From contig JAIVEN010000012.1 in the NCBI GenBank assembly GCA_026686845.1, positions 15,502,501-15,566,500 of the forward strand: a stretch of 64,000 bases of DNA. Direction: 5' to 3'. The position numbers and the translations under genes are program-made. The notes beneath the pieces were generated by a model. That model was not told the origin of the DNA and searched no databases. It saw nothing but the letters and a program-made list of their open reading frames with translations. The DNA comes from Adenanthera pavonina (Eukaryota; Streptophyta; Magnoliopsida; Fabales; Fabaceae). Of the stretch, positions 48,441 through 60,600 are shown piece after piece. How positions within the stretch are numbered: position 1 is the first letter of the stretch; each line of letters starts with the position of its first letter.

Positions 48441-49428
48441 ATGGCAGACCAATCGTCGTATGGAACTTCCTCCATCAACCCCTTTGACTTCCTCGGAATA
48501 ACACTCAACCCAGATGGCTCCCTAACCCGACTCCAACCCTTTCCCACTGTGTCCCCTTCTTCGACGCCGACCGACGGCGCCTATTCCAAAGCTCTTTCTA
48601 AGGACCTCCCACTCAATGCCACCGACAACACCTCCCTCCGCCTCTTCCTCCCTCACCTTCTCCCTTCGTCGTCGTCCAAACTCAATGTCATCATCTACTA
48701 CCACGGCGGCGACTTTGTCTTCCACCACCCTTCCTCCTCCATTTTCCACGATTTCTGCTCCACCTTGGCAGTGTGTTTGCCCGCACTCATCGTCTCCGTC
48801 GACTACCGCCTCGCACCTGAGCACCGTCTGCCAGCGGCGTATGACGAAGCTGTTGAAGCGATCGAGTGGGTCCGAAACCAAGCACGGGATCCCAAAGGAT
48901 CCGACCCGTGGTTGAAGGACCACGGGGATTTCTCCAGGTGCTTCTTGGCGGGAAGTAGCGCCGGAGGAAATATCGCCTACTTCGCTGGTCTACATGCGAT
49001 CGGTCTTGATCTTTCTTCCGTCAAGATCCAAGGGTTGATACTGAACTCGCCTTTCTTCGGTTGGCGTCCAGAGGTCAGCATCGGAGCTGAGGCTGGTGAA
49101 CCATCGCATTCTGCCACTGCTGGCGAGTGACCTGATGTGGGCCCTATCTTTGCCGCATGACGCCGATCGAGACCACGAGTACTGTAATCCGACGGTGGGT
49201 GATGGGATCTACGGGGAGAAGATCAGACGGCTGCCAAGGTGCTTCTTGAATGAGTATGTCGAGGACCCACTGGTGGACAAGCAGAAAGGGTTGGCAAAGA
49301 TTCTGGAAGCACGTGGAGTGCACGTGGTTACCTGGTTTAGCGACGGTGGTTACCATGGAGTGGAGGTATTTGAACCTGCTGCAGCACAGGCCTTATGCGA
49401 TAATATTCAGAAATTTATCGACACCTGA
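48441..49428 (+). pseudogene. Plant carboxylesterase (CXE, HSR203J-like), one-base frameshift
   Basis: Alpha/beta-hydrolase of the plant CXE family, related to GID1, acting on small esters in the cytosol. It is intronless, as many CXE genes are. I chose the start at 48441 (MADQSSYGTSS), which fits the family N-terminus. A second ATG in frame 36 bp upstream is less likely. The oxyanion-hole motif is HGGD (residues 88-91) where relatives have HGGG. The nucleophile is Ser173 in GSSAGGN. After a one-base excess at 49061-49062 (GGTTGGC where relatives imply GGTGGC), the frame continues one base over as SELRLVN, SDLMWALSLP, EDPLVDKQ (Asp) and GGYHGVEVF (His) to the stop at 49428. Allowing for that base the length is exactly 329 codons including the stop, normal for the family. 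As written the protein stops at 49130 and lacks Asp and His. This is a recent pseudogene or a sequencing error. Confidence 0.88.
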
Positions 49429-50009
49429 AATATGCATCTTCCACGTTGTGAGGTAAGACTTCCACTTTTGTAAATAATGAAAAGAATGAAGAAGAAGAAG
49501 CGATGTATATATATATATATATATATCTGTATGTATGTAGAATCCTTTTGATTTGAACAATTTATTAGTCCCTCCTCCTAAAAAAAATTGTTTCTTTAGA
49601 ATTTTTAAAACTTTTTACAATATTTATAATTATATTTTTAGAACTATAATAAAATATTAATGATTTATTTTATTATTTTATTCTTTATAAAAAATATATA
49701 TTTTAAAAAGTATTTAATTAAAGTTATTTTGATAAAACATTATTAAATTTTACAATATTCTATATTATTTAATAATTTTTTTAGCTTGCGTGAAAATCTA
49801 AAAAACAACAATTTTTAATAACAGTAAGAAATACCCTCCACTTGATAGTGTGTTTACATTATTGTGGTTAGAATGTATCATGTTGTAATATAGTAGAACC
49901 CTTTGTAATGCAGTTCATATTTCAGGTTACAGTACTTACTCACTTACAAGTAAGAGTGAGAATGAGAGCCACCGAAGGACAAGGAAAAGAAGTCATTGGT
50001 GTTAGAGAG

Positions 50010-50372
50010 CATGTTTGGCAGCTGCTCTGGAACAACATTCTTATTTTTAAAAATAGAAAAATAAAAAAATTTATTTAATAAATCTATTTTTTATAAAATA
50101 TTTTAAAAAATAAAAAAATAAAAAACTCAGAACATTTTTAGGTATTTTGTAATTTTTATTTTAAAAACACAAGAAAATATAAAAAATACCTACTTCATTA
50201 ATGGTAAAATTATAAATTTTAAATAATTTATCTAACACTTACTAGTTATATGTTTTAGAATAATTATTTAAATAATTTTTTTTATTTTCTTTTTTCTAAA
50301 ACTTAATCTCACAGTTAGTTTTATAAAATTATTTTAAGAATAATAAAATAAAAAATATTATCCACAACAGGC
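50010..50372 (+). mobile_element. MITE-like repeat, copy A
   Basis: Starts near GTTTGGCAGCTGCTCTGGAA and contains AAATTTATTTAATAAATCTA, ACCTACTTCATTAATGGTAA and CTAACACTTACTAGTTATAT in the same order as copy B on the other strand at 53800-54140. AT-rich, non-coding. Confidence 0.65.
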
Positions 50373-51677
50373 CCGATTCTGTGTCAGTTCTATTCTATAT
50401 ATTGTGTTTATCAGTGCGATTTGTCGTTTTATGTTCGGTTTGTCTCCTGCGTTGACTGTTTTGTGTGGATTTGTGTCGTTTAGTCTTATGCTTTATAGTT
50501 TGGCCAAAAAAGTCTTACATTTGTTTTATAGAGATTGTCACTGTCATGTTTACTACAGTGTAACAGTCTACTGCGTAACTCATTCCCAGTTGGTCAAATA
50601 AAAGACAAAATTCAGGTTTTATCACTTCACATTAGAGTTTTAATTTTTATGATAAAATTAAGAAAACACGACTTTTCATACTTTACTGTCTCTAATTTGC
50701 GAGATTCATCGGTCACAAAAATTGTGGCTAAAAGAGGAATATATATGTGTCATTTTTTTATTTATTTTCTGTTCTGGTTGTCTCATAAACACATCACAAC
50801 AGGATACTAAATATTTTTTCTTACAAGGCTTGTTCTTCATAATGGCCTCTAGGCCCATATTTTAATCCTTTTGTCACCTATAAAAACAAAAATCTTGTTC
50901 TAAATAACTTTTTGGACCAGCACCAAATTAACCATCTAATATATATTTAGATGCTACGGTCATCATATGTCACAAATTTTATACTAAATATTTATATTCT
51001 ACGCAACTTGATACGGATTAATATTGGATCAATAGTAATGTAGAGGCAAAGAATTCCATCTAATTGCTCATGTAGAATAAGATCATTCACGTTGATAATG
51101 ACATTGGATGTTCTGGCTTCATGTGTAAAATTAATATTAACTAAATTAAAATAATAATATAATAACTATGTCTTTATTTGCAATCTTTTTTTTTTTCTTA
51201 ACTTGAGAGACCTTGAGTCTATACTAATTGAAAGTTGGAACTTTAATTTATAATTACAGATATTTAATATATCTGAAAAATTTATTAAATATAAAAATAT
51301 ATGATAAACTATTATTATAATTTTTTCACCTTTAACTAGATGCTATTAAATATTAATCTTGTTTATAGTAATTGGTTTTGATTGACTCTTTTGGGTAACA
51401 TGTATGAGAGTAAAAATATGGGGGGTGAATTATGTAACCAACATGAAAAAAAAGGGTGAATAAATATTGCCAACAAAATTCCTTAAGCAATCAAAATGTT
51501 AATTAAATGTATTATAGAATTTGGTTTATATCAAACGAGGTCCACAGAGATTTGTTCACACGGACCTAACGTTTTTTCGGACGAATGGATTTGTACACTT
51601 CAACATTTTTTTTTTGGGTAAGATTGTACACTTCGCAAAATAAAGTCATGCATTATGGGTGACAATTTGTGGTTACA

Positions 51678-52484
51678 CTATGTTTGAGAGTTTTTTTTTT
51701 TTTAATTATGGAATGGAATGGAGTGGAATAACCAAAGAAAATATATTATTGTTTGAATAAACTTTTTAATAATGGAATGAAATGGAAGGGTAAGGGAGGG
51801 CCTCCCAAGCCATCTTTAACCATCTAAAATCCAATTTTTATTGTCCCCCCAAATTAGGGGGTTATAGATAGAATGACTTAAGTTTTATATTATATTTACA
51901 AAATTACCCCAATTTATATTAAAACACATTTATCTCTAATAATATTTATTATTGATCTCTTCTTCATAGTTTTCATTTTATTCACGGTATAGAATTATCC
52001 CTTGATTTCTTAACTATATTGAGCTATTATCCCAATCTCTTCATAGTGTGAGGATTTTTATTTTTTTTTCTATTAGGGAATTTGAATTTAAAAATAGTGA
52101 ATAATCTTTTTTCTTAACAAATTGTAATTATAATCTTATATACTTATAAAGAATAACAAGTAAAAAAATCTTATTGTAAAGAGATTACTAGAAAAAAATA
52201 TTTGAAATTTATTCAAAACATTTTATACTTTTTAAATTTGAAGTAATTTTATATCTAAATTAAATTATAAGGATAATATGGGATGGAAAATATTATAAAT
52301 TATTTCGTTTTATTAATTTTATAATAACTTTCAAACAATAACTAAATGAAACCGCTCCTTCCCATTTTAAAACTCTCAAATAATAAAATATTATATTCCC
52401 TTCCATTCTATTTTATTCCATTCCATTTTATTCAATTAATAATCATCCCATTTTATTCCGTATTAAACTCTCAATCATACCCTA
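51678..52484. mobile_element. Inverted-repeat element, about 0.8 kb
   Basis: The left end, TATGTTTGAGAGTTTTT, and the right end, AAACTCTCAATCATACC, are inverted repeats. Both are followed inward by ATGGAATGGAATGG and its complement CCATTCCATTTTATT. No coding sequence and no clear target duplication. Probably a non-autonomous DNA transposon. Confidence 0.55.
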
Positions 52485-52889
52485 AAAGTCAATTTGTCAT
52501 CACTCGCCTGAATCTTTCAATTATGACCCAACTAGGCAGCCTATGCTAAGCCCAAGGATTAAGGCCGTCAATTAATCAAAACCCCAAATTACAACCCCAA
52601 TCGGTCCATCACACAAATTGCCCCATTTTTTCGGCAGACAAACTTAAAGTTTTATTGAAATGTTAGTTTTCGTCGCTGCATTTTCTTTTTTCTTTTTTTT
52701 TTTCCAATAAACATAGAATAACTGCACTATTATTTTTTTAGCCAACAAATACACTAAATTAAATTGCTGGATTTCTATGGCCTAAAAAAAATGTAAGATT
52801 TCTTGTTTCTTACTCTTTTCTTCTCACTAAATTAGAAATATTCCCACTGCAATAAAGACTAATCACTTTCGAAATATTAAGAGCAAAAG

Positions 52890-53012
52890 ATAAAATCTTT
52901 TTAATTAAGTTTGTGATATTTACAAAAGTTAAAAATTAAACTCATAATCACTTATTTAAAAGATGAGAATCCTAACCACTCATATCAATTTGAGCTGATG
53001 CTATTTCTTATA
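52890..53012 (-). mobile_element. SINE-like, tRNA-related repeat
   Basis: Minus strand CATCAGCTCAAATTGATATG then AGTGGTTAGGATTCTCATCT resembles the head of a tRNA-derived plant repeat. The expected B box is decayed (GAGTTTAATTTTT). No target duplication identified. Confidence 0.35.
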
Positions 53013-53799
53013 CTTTATCACATTATGACCTGTCTGGAGTCTAAGTCTTTTTTCTTTGTTGATTAATATCCCCAAACAGGTTTTTGGGACCACAACGAGC
53101 ATGTCAATTGGGCCAAGTTTGGTATAATGGACTTTTTGGTAGTAAATTGGGTTGTGGACTGACTAAGGGCCTTATTCCTTGGGTTGGCCCTGATCCTTTA
53201 TTTGGGCTACATTGGGAACATGCAAGCAAGTGAGTAATTAAATTTTGTATTGGCAATACCAATTTTTGGTGATCTTTATAATTTGAAGAAATTAGTATTT
53301 GGTTAAAGAATATTTTTTATACTCACCAAAAATAAAATTATGTATTTACCCTAGAAAGAAATAAATAAAATGTCTAATATAATAATAAAAAAAATAATAA
53401 CAATAACTAAACCAAAAAATAACTAAATTAAAATAAAAATTATTTATTATAAAGATTTAACTATAAAATTATAATTATAAATTACAAAAATTATATAGAT
53501 GACCAAAAGGATATATTAAAGTATATATATTTTTTTAATATTTTACCTTTTATTTTCCATTTTTGTATGTTTTTTCATTTTAATCTCCTGGTAAATTAAA
53601 GCTGCAATTTCTTTAGAAGGCCTTGAGGTTTTTTATTTTTGCACCCACTTTTTTACATCTCCGGCTCAAAGGTGTTTTGTGTGGAGAAATTATTAGGCGC
53701 TCTACTATTTGTCATTTTTTTAAAATAATGAAGCTGTTTCTGACAAAGAAAAAAGGGGCAAAACTGTGGGGGGAATTTGACAATATTTTCTATTTTATT

Positions 53800-54143
53800 G
53801 TTTTGAGAACGGTTTTGTAAAACTCATTTTGAGAATAAGTTTTGAAAATAAGAAAATAAAAAAATTCATTTAAATAATTATTTTTAAAATCATAACTAGT
53901 AAGTGATAGATGAGTTATTCAAAATTTATAACTTTACTATCAATAAAGTGAATGTTTCTCATATTTTCTTATGTTTTTCAGAATAAAAACTATAAAATAT
54001 TTTAAAGATATTTTAAGTTTTCTATTTTTTTACTTTCTTATTTTCTATAATAGATTATTAAAAACAGATTTATCAAATAAATTTTTTAAATTTTCTATTT
54101 CTCATAAAAAAATTGTGAAATAGAATCAAACAGCCTGTAGCCT
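53800..54143 (-). mobile_element. MITE-like repeat, copy B
   Basis: Reverse-complement relative of 50010-50372. Read on the minus strand: GGCTGTTTGATTCTATTTCA, then AAATTTATTTGATAAATCTG, ATTGATAGTAAAG and TATCACTTACTAGTTATGAT. It ends about 550 bp before the scramblase start codon. Confidence 0.65.
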
Positions 54144-54696
54144 TTCCATAGTGCTCCTCACGCTAGGAGGAGATGCGAAACATTCGTGGGTTTAATTTTT
54201 TTTTCAAAAAGAGAAATTCCATACACGTGGCAAGCTTGAAGGGATACATTATATCAATGGTTGACATTACATGACTGCAGCTCTGCAGGTACTCCTCCCT
54301 GAATGCAGAGGATCCAAATCCGCATTCGGCAGCGTAGTAAGGCCGCACCGAGGAAGAAGCTCTTTTGTTGGCTGTGCTTTATGTTCAATCAGCAGCTCAG
54401 TGAGCTATGGCTTCGGGTCCTTGATCTTGCCTCTCCGACGACGACGAAGAAAAGAAACGCCGTTCGAAGAAGAAGCTAATCCTCATTCACAGCCGTTTCG
54501 TAGATTACGAATAGCCCCAACACGCAGGAAGACAAGAGCCTCATTTTACGTTCGAGCAGTTTACATGAAATGGAAGGGTCGAGTGAAAGAGCGTTCGAAA
54601 TTGAGAATTTGAAAGTTTGTTGAGTGCTATTTTCTCTCTGTTATTGTCGACCAATCAAATTGCATTTTAGGTTTTGGGTGCTTTAACTGTGCTGAG

Positions 54697-57600
54697 ATGA
54701 ATCGGGTAAAGCTGGGTTGGCATTTTTTATCCAAGATTATCGGCACCCAAGGGTCAGGAGTTAAAGATTTGCCGGGAAATGTTGTAGGGAAGTTGAAGCC
54801 TTATGGATTATCAGGAATGGGTTTACTTGGGTTCAGACAAGATGCCATGATTATAGCTCGACGATTTGGAAACAATATTAGGAGTGAAAATGAAGTTGAT
54901 CGTCAGTTGACTAGGGATTTCTTGGCGAAGGTCTGGGTTGCTGATAGGAAAATGAAAGATTCCCGGCGCAAGAAGAGAAGTAAAACGACTAAATATCAAA
55001 CTGAGGGTGAGCAATCGGTTCCTCAGTATCCCAGGTGGTTTTCGCGTTCGTCTGGTGGAGAAGATAATAGTATGACAAAGGGTAAACGGGTCTTGAAGCA
55101 ACCTCCTCTAAGCCAATCTGTGTCAGATTTCTTGGATCCAGAGGTTCCAGAAGAGGTAATTTTGTATCTTAGAATGTGTTGTTCTTATACCAGTGTATGT
55201 GAACTAGGCTCATATTTACAATGACATGGTAGCTTTTGTATATGTCTATAAATATGTAAAGAATAATACCGTTCTTTTCTATCCAAAAAGAAAAGAAAAA
55301 TAGTAATGTAGCTTTTTTTTCCCTAATAATCACTGTGCATTGTACTATGCATTTTACATGAGTATTGTCAATTGTCATCTATCATAGTGTAATTCAAGCG
55401 TTATAATTGTTAAGGCTTCGTATGACTAGAGATGAACTTTATGATGATCAACATATAAACATTAGTAATGGTCCTTAGTTCAGGAGATATCTTTTCAATT
55501 GCTCCTCAATTTTTCAAGTTCACAGGTAGAACATTAGTGCTTATTTTTAGATAGGATACAATTTCTTACATATATCATAGTGTAAGTCAAGCATTATAAT
55601 TGTTAAGGCTCTGTATGACTAGTGATGAACTTTATGATGATCAGCATGTAAACATTAGTTATGGTCCTTAATTCTGGAGATATCATTTCAATTGCTCCTG
55701 AATTTTTCAAGTTCACAGGTAAAACATTAGTGCTTGTTCTTAGATAGGATGCAATTTCTTATAGTTAACAATGTTGATTATCCACCTCTCTGGATTTTGT
55801 AACTATTACTCCTATCCTGTGGTTATTGATGTCCCTGACGCTGTTTTCAATTTGGTGGTCATGTTGATTAATTGTCATCCTCAACCTGGTACATTAGTAA
55901 TATCAAGAGCGTGATAGCTAATAGCTTGTAGTTTTTTAGACTACCAGGGCAGGTGCAGGGGGCCCTAGTTGCTTAACTCTTACTGTTTCTGTAATTGCTA
56001 CACAATTTCTGAAACTAGCCTACAAAAATTCTTTTAAATTTAAGCTATTGGTTTTGCTGAATATTATAGTTTTTAATTCACCTCTTCTTTTTTCTATACC
56101 CTTTTTACTCTTTGAAATTTGATTTACAGCTACATTTTGGTTTAAGTCAAAATATTTAAAGATGCATTGGGCTGCATTCAGGAGTTAATGAATATTCAAA
56201 TGTTTTTAAATGCTTGTTTTGCTGTTTCTGTACTAATGCTTATTGTATCTTATATACAATAATGTCTTAGATTTGATGCTTTAAGTTGCAATTATGGTGA
56301 GCTCAGGTTCATGATTTTGTAGATAGGCAGGAAATTTTGGTTGCTCATCAATGTTGTCGCAAATCTATTACTAATTACTAGATACTAGTAACAACAACAA
56401 CAACAACAACTACTACATTGGTCTTATCCCACTAATTTGAGGTTGGCTATATGGATCTTATGATGCCATTAAACTCTATCAAACACCGTCTTCTTAGACA
56501 AATCATTTCTTAAGAGGTCATTTAACTTCCCTTAGGGTCCTTTTTTGTCTTCCTCTACGTCTTTTAATAGGGCTCCAAACCATTTGATCAATGCTCCTCA
56601 CTGGTTCCTCTTGTCCTCTTCTTTGTACATGCCTAAACCACGTTAAATAGTTTTCTACCATTTTCTCCTCGATAGGTGCTACTTCGACTTTCTTTTGCAT
56701 ACAATCATTTCGTATCTTATCTAATTTTGCATGACCACACATCCATCTCAACATTCTCATCTTTGCTATTCTCATCTTATTTTTTTGTTATCCTTTCAGA
56801 GCCCAACATTCACTACCATATAGCATCGCTGACCTGTTTAATAGAATTTCCCTTTAAGCTTTGTAGGTACCTTGCGATCATAAATAACTCCTAATATTTT
56901 TCTCCACTTTAACCACCCGGCTTGTATCCTATGCATAACATCTCCATCAATTTCACCATCACTCTGTAAAATCGACCCCAAATATCTGAACTTTGACACC
57001 CCTAAAACGGTTTGCTCTTCAATTTTTACCTTTAAATTATTTCTAACTTACTTCTTATTAAATTTGCAATGCATATATTTTGTTTTACTTCTACTTAGAC
57101 AGAATCCTTTGGATTTCAAAGTGTGTTTTCATAACTTAAGTTTAGAGTTGACCTCTTCTTTGGAGTCCTCAATTAAGACAATATCATCTGCGAAAAGCAT
57201 ACACTTTGGAATTTACTTCTGTATATGTTCTGTTAGAACGTCTAAAACCAAATCAAACAAGTATGGACTTAAGGAAGATCTTGGATGTAAACCTATCCTA
57301 ATAAGAAAATCCTTTGTCTCCCCTTCAAAAGTTCTCACACTTGTTGTAACTCCCTCATACATATCCTTTATGGCTTGAATATAAGCCACACGAACACCTT
57401 TATTTTCATTGCTTTCCACAACACATCTCTTGGTATTCTATTATAGGCCTTTTTCAAATCAATGAAAACCATATGCAAGTCACTCTCTTTACTCCGGTAT
57501 TTTTCAGTTAAACCCCTTAATAAATAAATAGCCTTTGTTGCATACCATCTTGACATAAATCCAAATTGGTTTTCTGAAATACGAGACTCATTCCTTAGCC

Positions 57601-60600
57601 TATGCTTAATTACTCTTTCCCATAATTTTATGGTGTGACTCATGAGTTTTATCCCCTGATAATTTGCACAGTTCTGAATATCCCCCTTGTTCTTGTATAA
57701 AGGCATCAGAGTGCTCTTTCTTCATTCCTCTGACATTTTCTTAAACTTTAAGATCTTGTTAAATAACTTAGTAAACCACAAAACTCCCTTCTTTCTTAAG
57801 CACTTCCAAACTTCGATAGGAATACCATCAAGACCAATGGCTTTACTACTATCCATTCTCTTAAGAGCTTCTTTTATCTCTCCAACCCGAATCCTACGAT
57901 AGAAGTTTAAATTCAGATCATCTTTGTGAGTTATTAATCCTTCTGTATCAATAGTCATATCCAATTTATCATTAAAAAGCTTATAAAAGTAGCTCCTCCT
58001 TCTTTCTTTGATATCACCATCTGTAATCAAAACCTTTCCTTCCTCATCCTGGTTACTGATTGTTGAGATCCCTACAATCAGGGATCCTGTAAATAACAGC
58101 TCTTTTTGCATTTATTAGGTGGATTTCTAGTATATTACCTGATTTGTAGCCTGATTCTAGGAGATTAGTTGTAAATTAGATGCAGATTATTTGTTCTTGC
58201 TTCTGTATATATGTTTTCAATGTGCAGTGTGAATCATCCATCAATCAATACATTAAACATCGGGCTTTTCTCCCACACTGATTACCATACTTTAAGCCAT
58301 AGCTTGCAATCACATTGAAACTCAAGGAAAGGACAACTATACGTGGCTGTTGAAAAAAGGAAATCAATTTTAATCTTTGATTGGGGCTGGATGGTAATTT
58401 AACTGCCGCTAGTGTATCCTGATTCCTGAATAGTGATCTACTTAACAAGATTGTATAGGAAAGTTTTTAACCTTTTTGGAGTTTGGATTTGTTATATTCA
58501 TGTAGTACATCTTGATTCATTACAAATAATTCTTAAAGTCTGCTGTCACTTCTAACATGGAGATGTTCTACTTGCCTGGTTATCTTTTCAGGCCAAGGTG
58601 GCACCTCTGCTTGCTAGGTCCAACTTGCTTATCATCAGAGATATTGAGTGGGCAAATCTTATGTTTGGCTTTGAACAGGTGTTCCTCTTTGGCTATTCTT
58701 TGATGGTTTGGTGTGTTCATTTTTGTCTGTAACAGTATCTCGATTGAGGAACATGATGAATATCTCTGACTAGTTCCTATTCTCACTGAAATAATTTGTT
58801 TGTTAAACAATCTTCTATGCTAGTTTGCTTCAGATTTACATTCTGTTAGCTGTTAAAGGCTGGCCTGAATGACACAGTTATATCATGTGAGAGACACTCT
58901 TGGCAATATTTTTTGCTGCAGTCATCTTTCTCTTTCATTCTCTTTTTTTTTTGGGTCAAGTTTCAAATAATCCCCTTTTATTTGTTGCGAATATTTTATT
59001 CTATTTGAAATGTCACAAATCTATGATCCCAACTTAAAGTTTAACTTCATAGGAAATTGACATTACTTTTAAATTATCCAGTGTTGGTGCTTTTTGCTGT
59101 GTTTTGGTGCATTAGTTGGAAAGGATTGCTAGGACATTTAACAGTGTTTTGGTGACTCTAAATGACTTATGTCTTGCATCCCTTTGGTGTTCCATTCTTG
59201 GATTGTTGGAAGGAGTTTCTTTGACTGATGATTTGGGATTGGATGCCTTGTTATTAAGTAAACTCACGTGTTGTTTTCACCTTTCATCATACAATGAATC
59301 ATATAGATCAATCATTGACAAGGAAAATATAAGTAAGGCAGTAGATATATTCAATATAATTTTATTCCCAAAGGTATTGCTTTTTGAATCGGCTCAAACA
59401 AATGAATTCATTCAGATATATGAATAGGTGATTTAATTATCATGTATCAAGAAGAAAATACAAATTCAAATAGAAAGGAATTCACAATGAACGATCTAAA
59501 AAAATGAAAGAAACAAGAGAGTAGACTGTAAAAATGGTGGTACACTCTTCTGACAGTCCCTAGATTTCTGAGGTACTGTTGGTCTGTACAATTTTCTTTG
59601 CGTGTGATCTTTTCCAATTGAGCCTAATAGAGTCCTTTTAGTGTCTCTATATTCTTATCTTTCAAAGGTGCCTTAGGATATATCTTTAGAGTGTTAAACA
59701 TGGCCAGAGAGTATTGGGAGAGAATTAAACACAGCGAGGCTGTGTTTTAGATGCCCCATTACTTGGAGGGGTCATATTCTCAGATTGAACTATTTTTCCT
59801 AGGGTAAGACAAGACAACCTGTGTTGCTTAACATGGGGGCTGTGTTTTTCTCTGTTTTCTCGCGCTACTTTGCTGTTCCAAATGGGCCATGTCCATTCAT
59901 ATTGGGGGCTTTGTTAAATTACACCTTTAGTGGTGGTCCCTTTGCTTTTTATAATAATATGCAGATAGGGATTACCCACAATATAAACTTCTAAATATAA
60001 TGATAAATGATAACTAAGAATCATAATCATAAATAATAATAAACTCTCAGACTATAGATAATGAAAAATTCTGAATCCAATCAGGAGTTCCACTCAAAGA
60101 GGCTTCTTAACACTCTCTAACCAAATACTCCAAATAATTCCATAGTCTGCATATTGCCAAAACCAGCAAATAATTGGGAAAAAAAAATTGCTCAAGAGTT
60201 CAGGGGCACAAACAATGCTCTGGTATCTTTAGTAGAACTCGGGCATGTCTTTTGATTTTGGAGCAGTTTCTTTTGATCAAATTCAGAGGTTCTTGTGGTA
60301 GCAAGAAGGGTAAAGTTTTGTAGCAGGGTGCTATGTATGTTGTTCATAGTTGTATTTGGATACCAGAATACTTGAACTTTTGAGAGATAATCTCAGTTGC
60401 TAGAGTTGCTTTGAGACAGGGTTGTCCTTTCAGCTTCTTCTGTTGCTCAGCACTTTCTTTCTTTCAGGGCATCTCCTCGAGAGATATGCAATTTTATCCA
60501 TCTTGTTATGCCCTTCTCTAAAATTACCTACAGATATGGTTTGAATTTGACATTTATAGATTCCCATATTGATACATTGGATCCATTGCTTGTTCTGATT

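Noticed and set aside
48522..48923. Minus-strand frame of 133 codons over the carboxylesterase
   Set aside because: A shadow of the GC-rich sense coding sequence, which has clear CXE motifs.
59116..59427. A 103-codon frame in scramblase intron 2
   Set aside because: No recognisable family and no start or splice context beyond chance.
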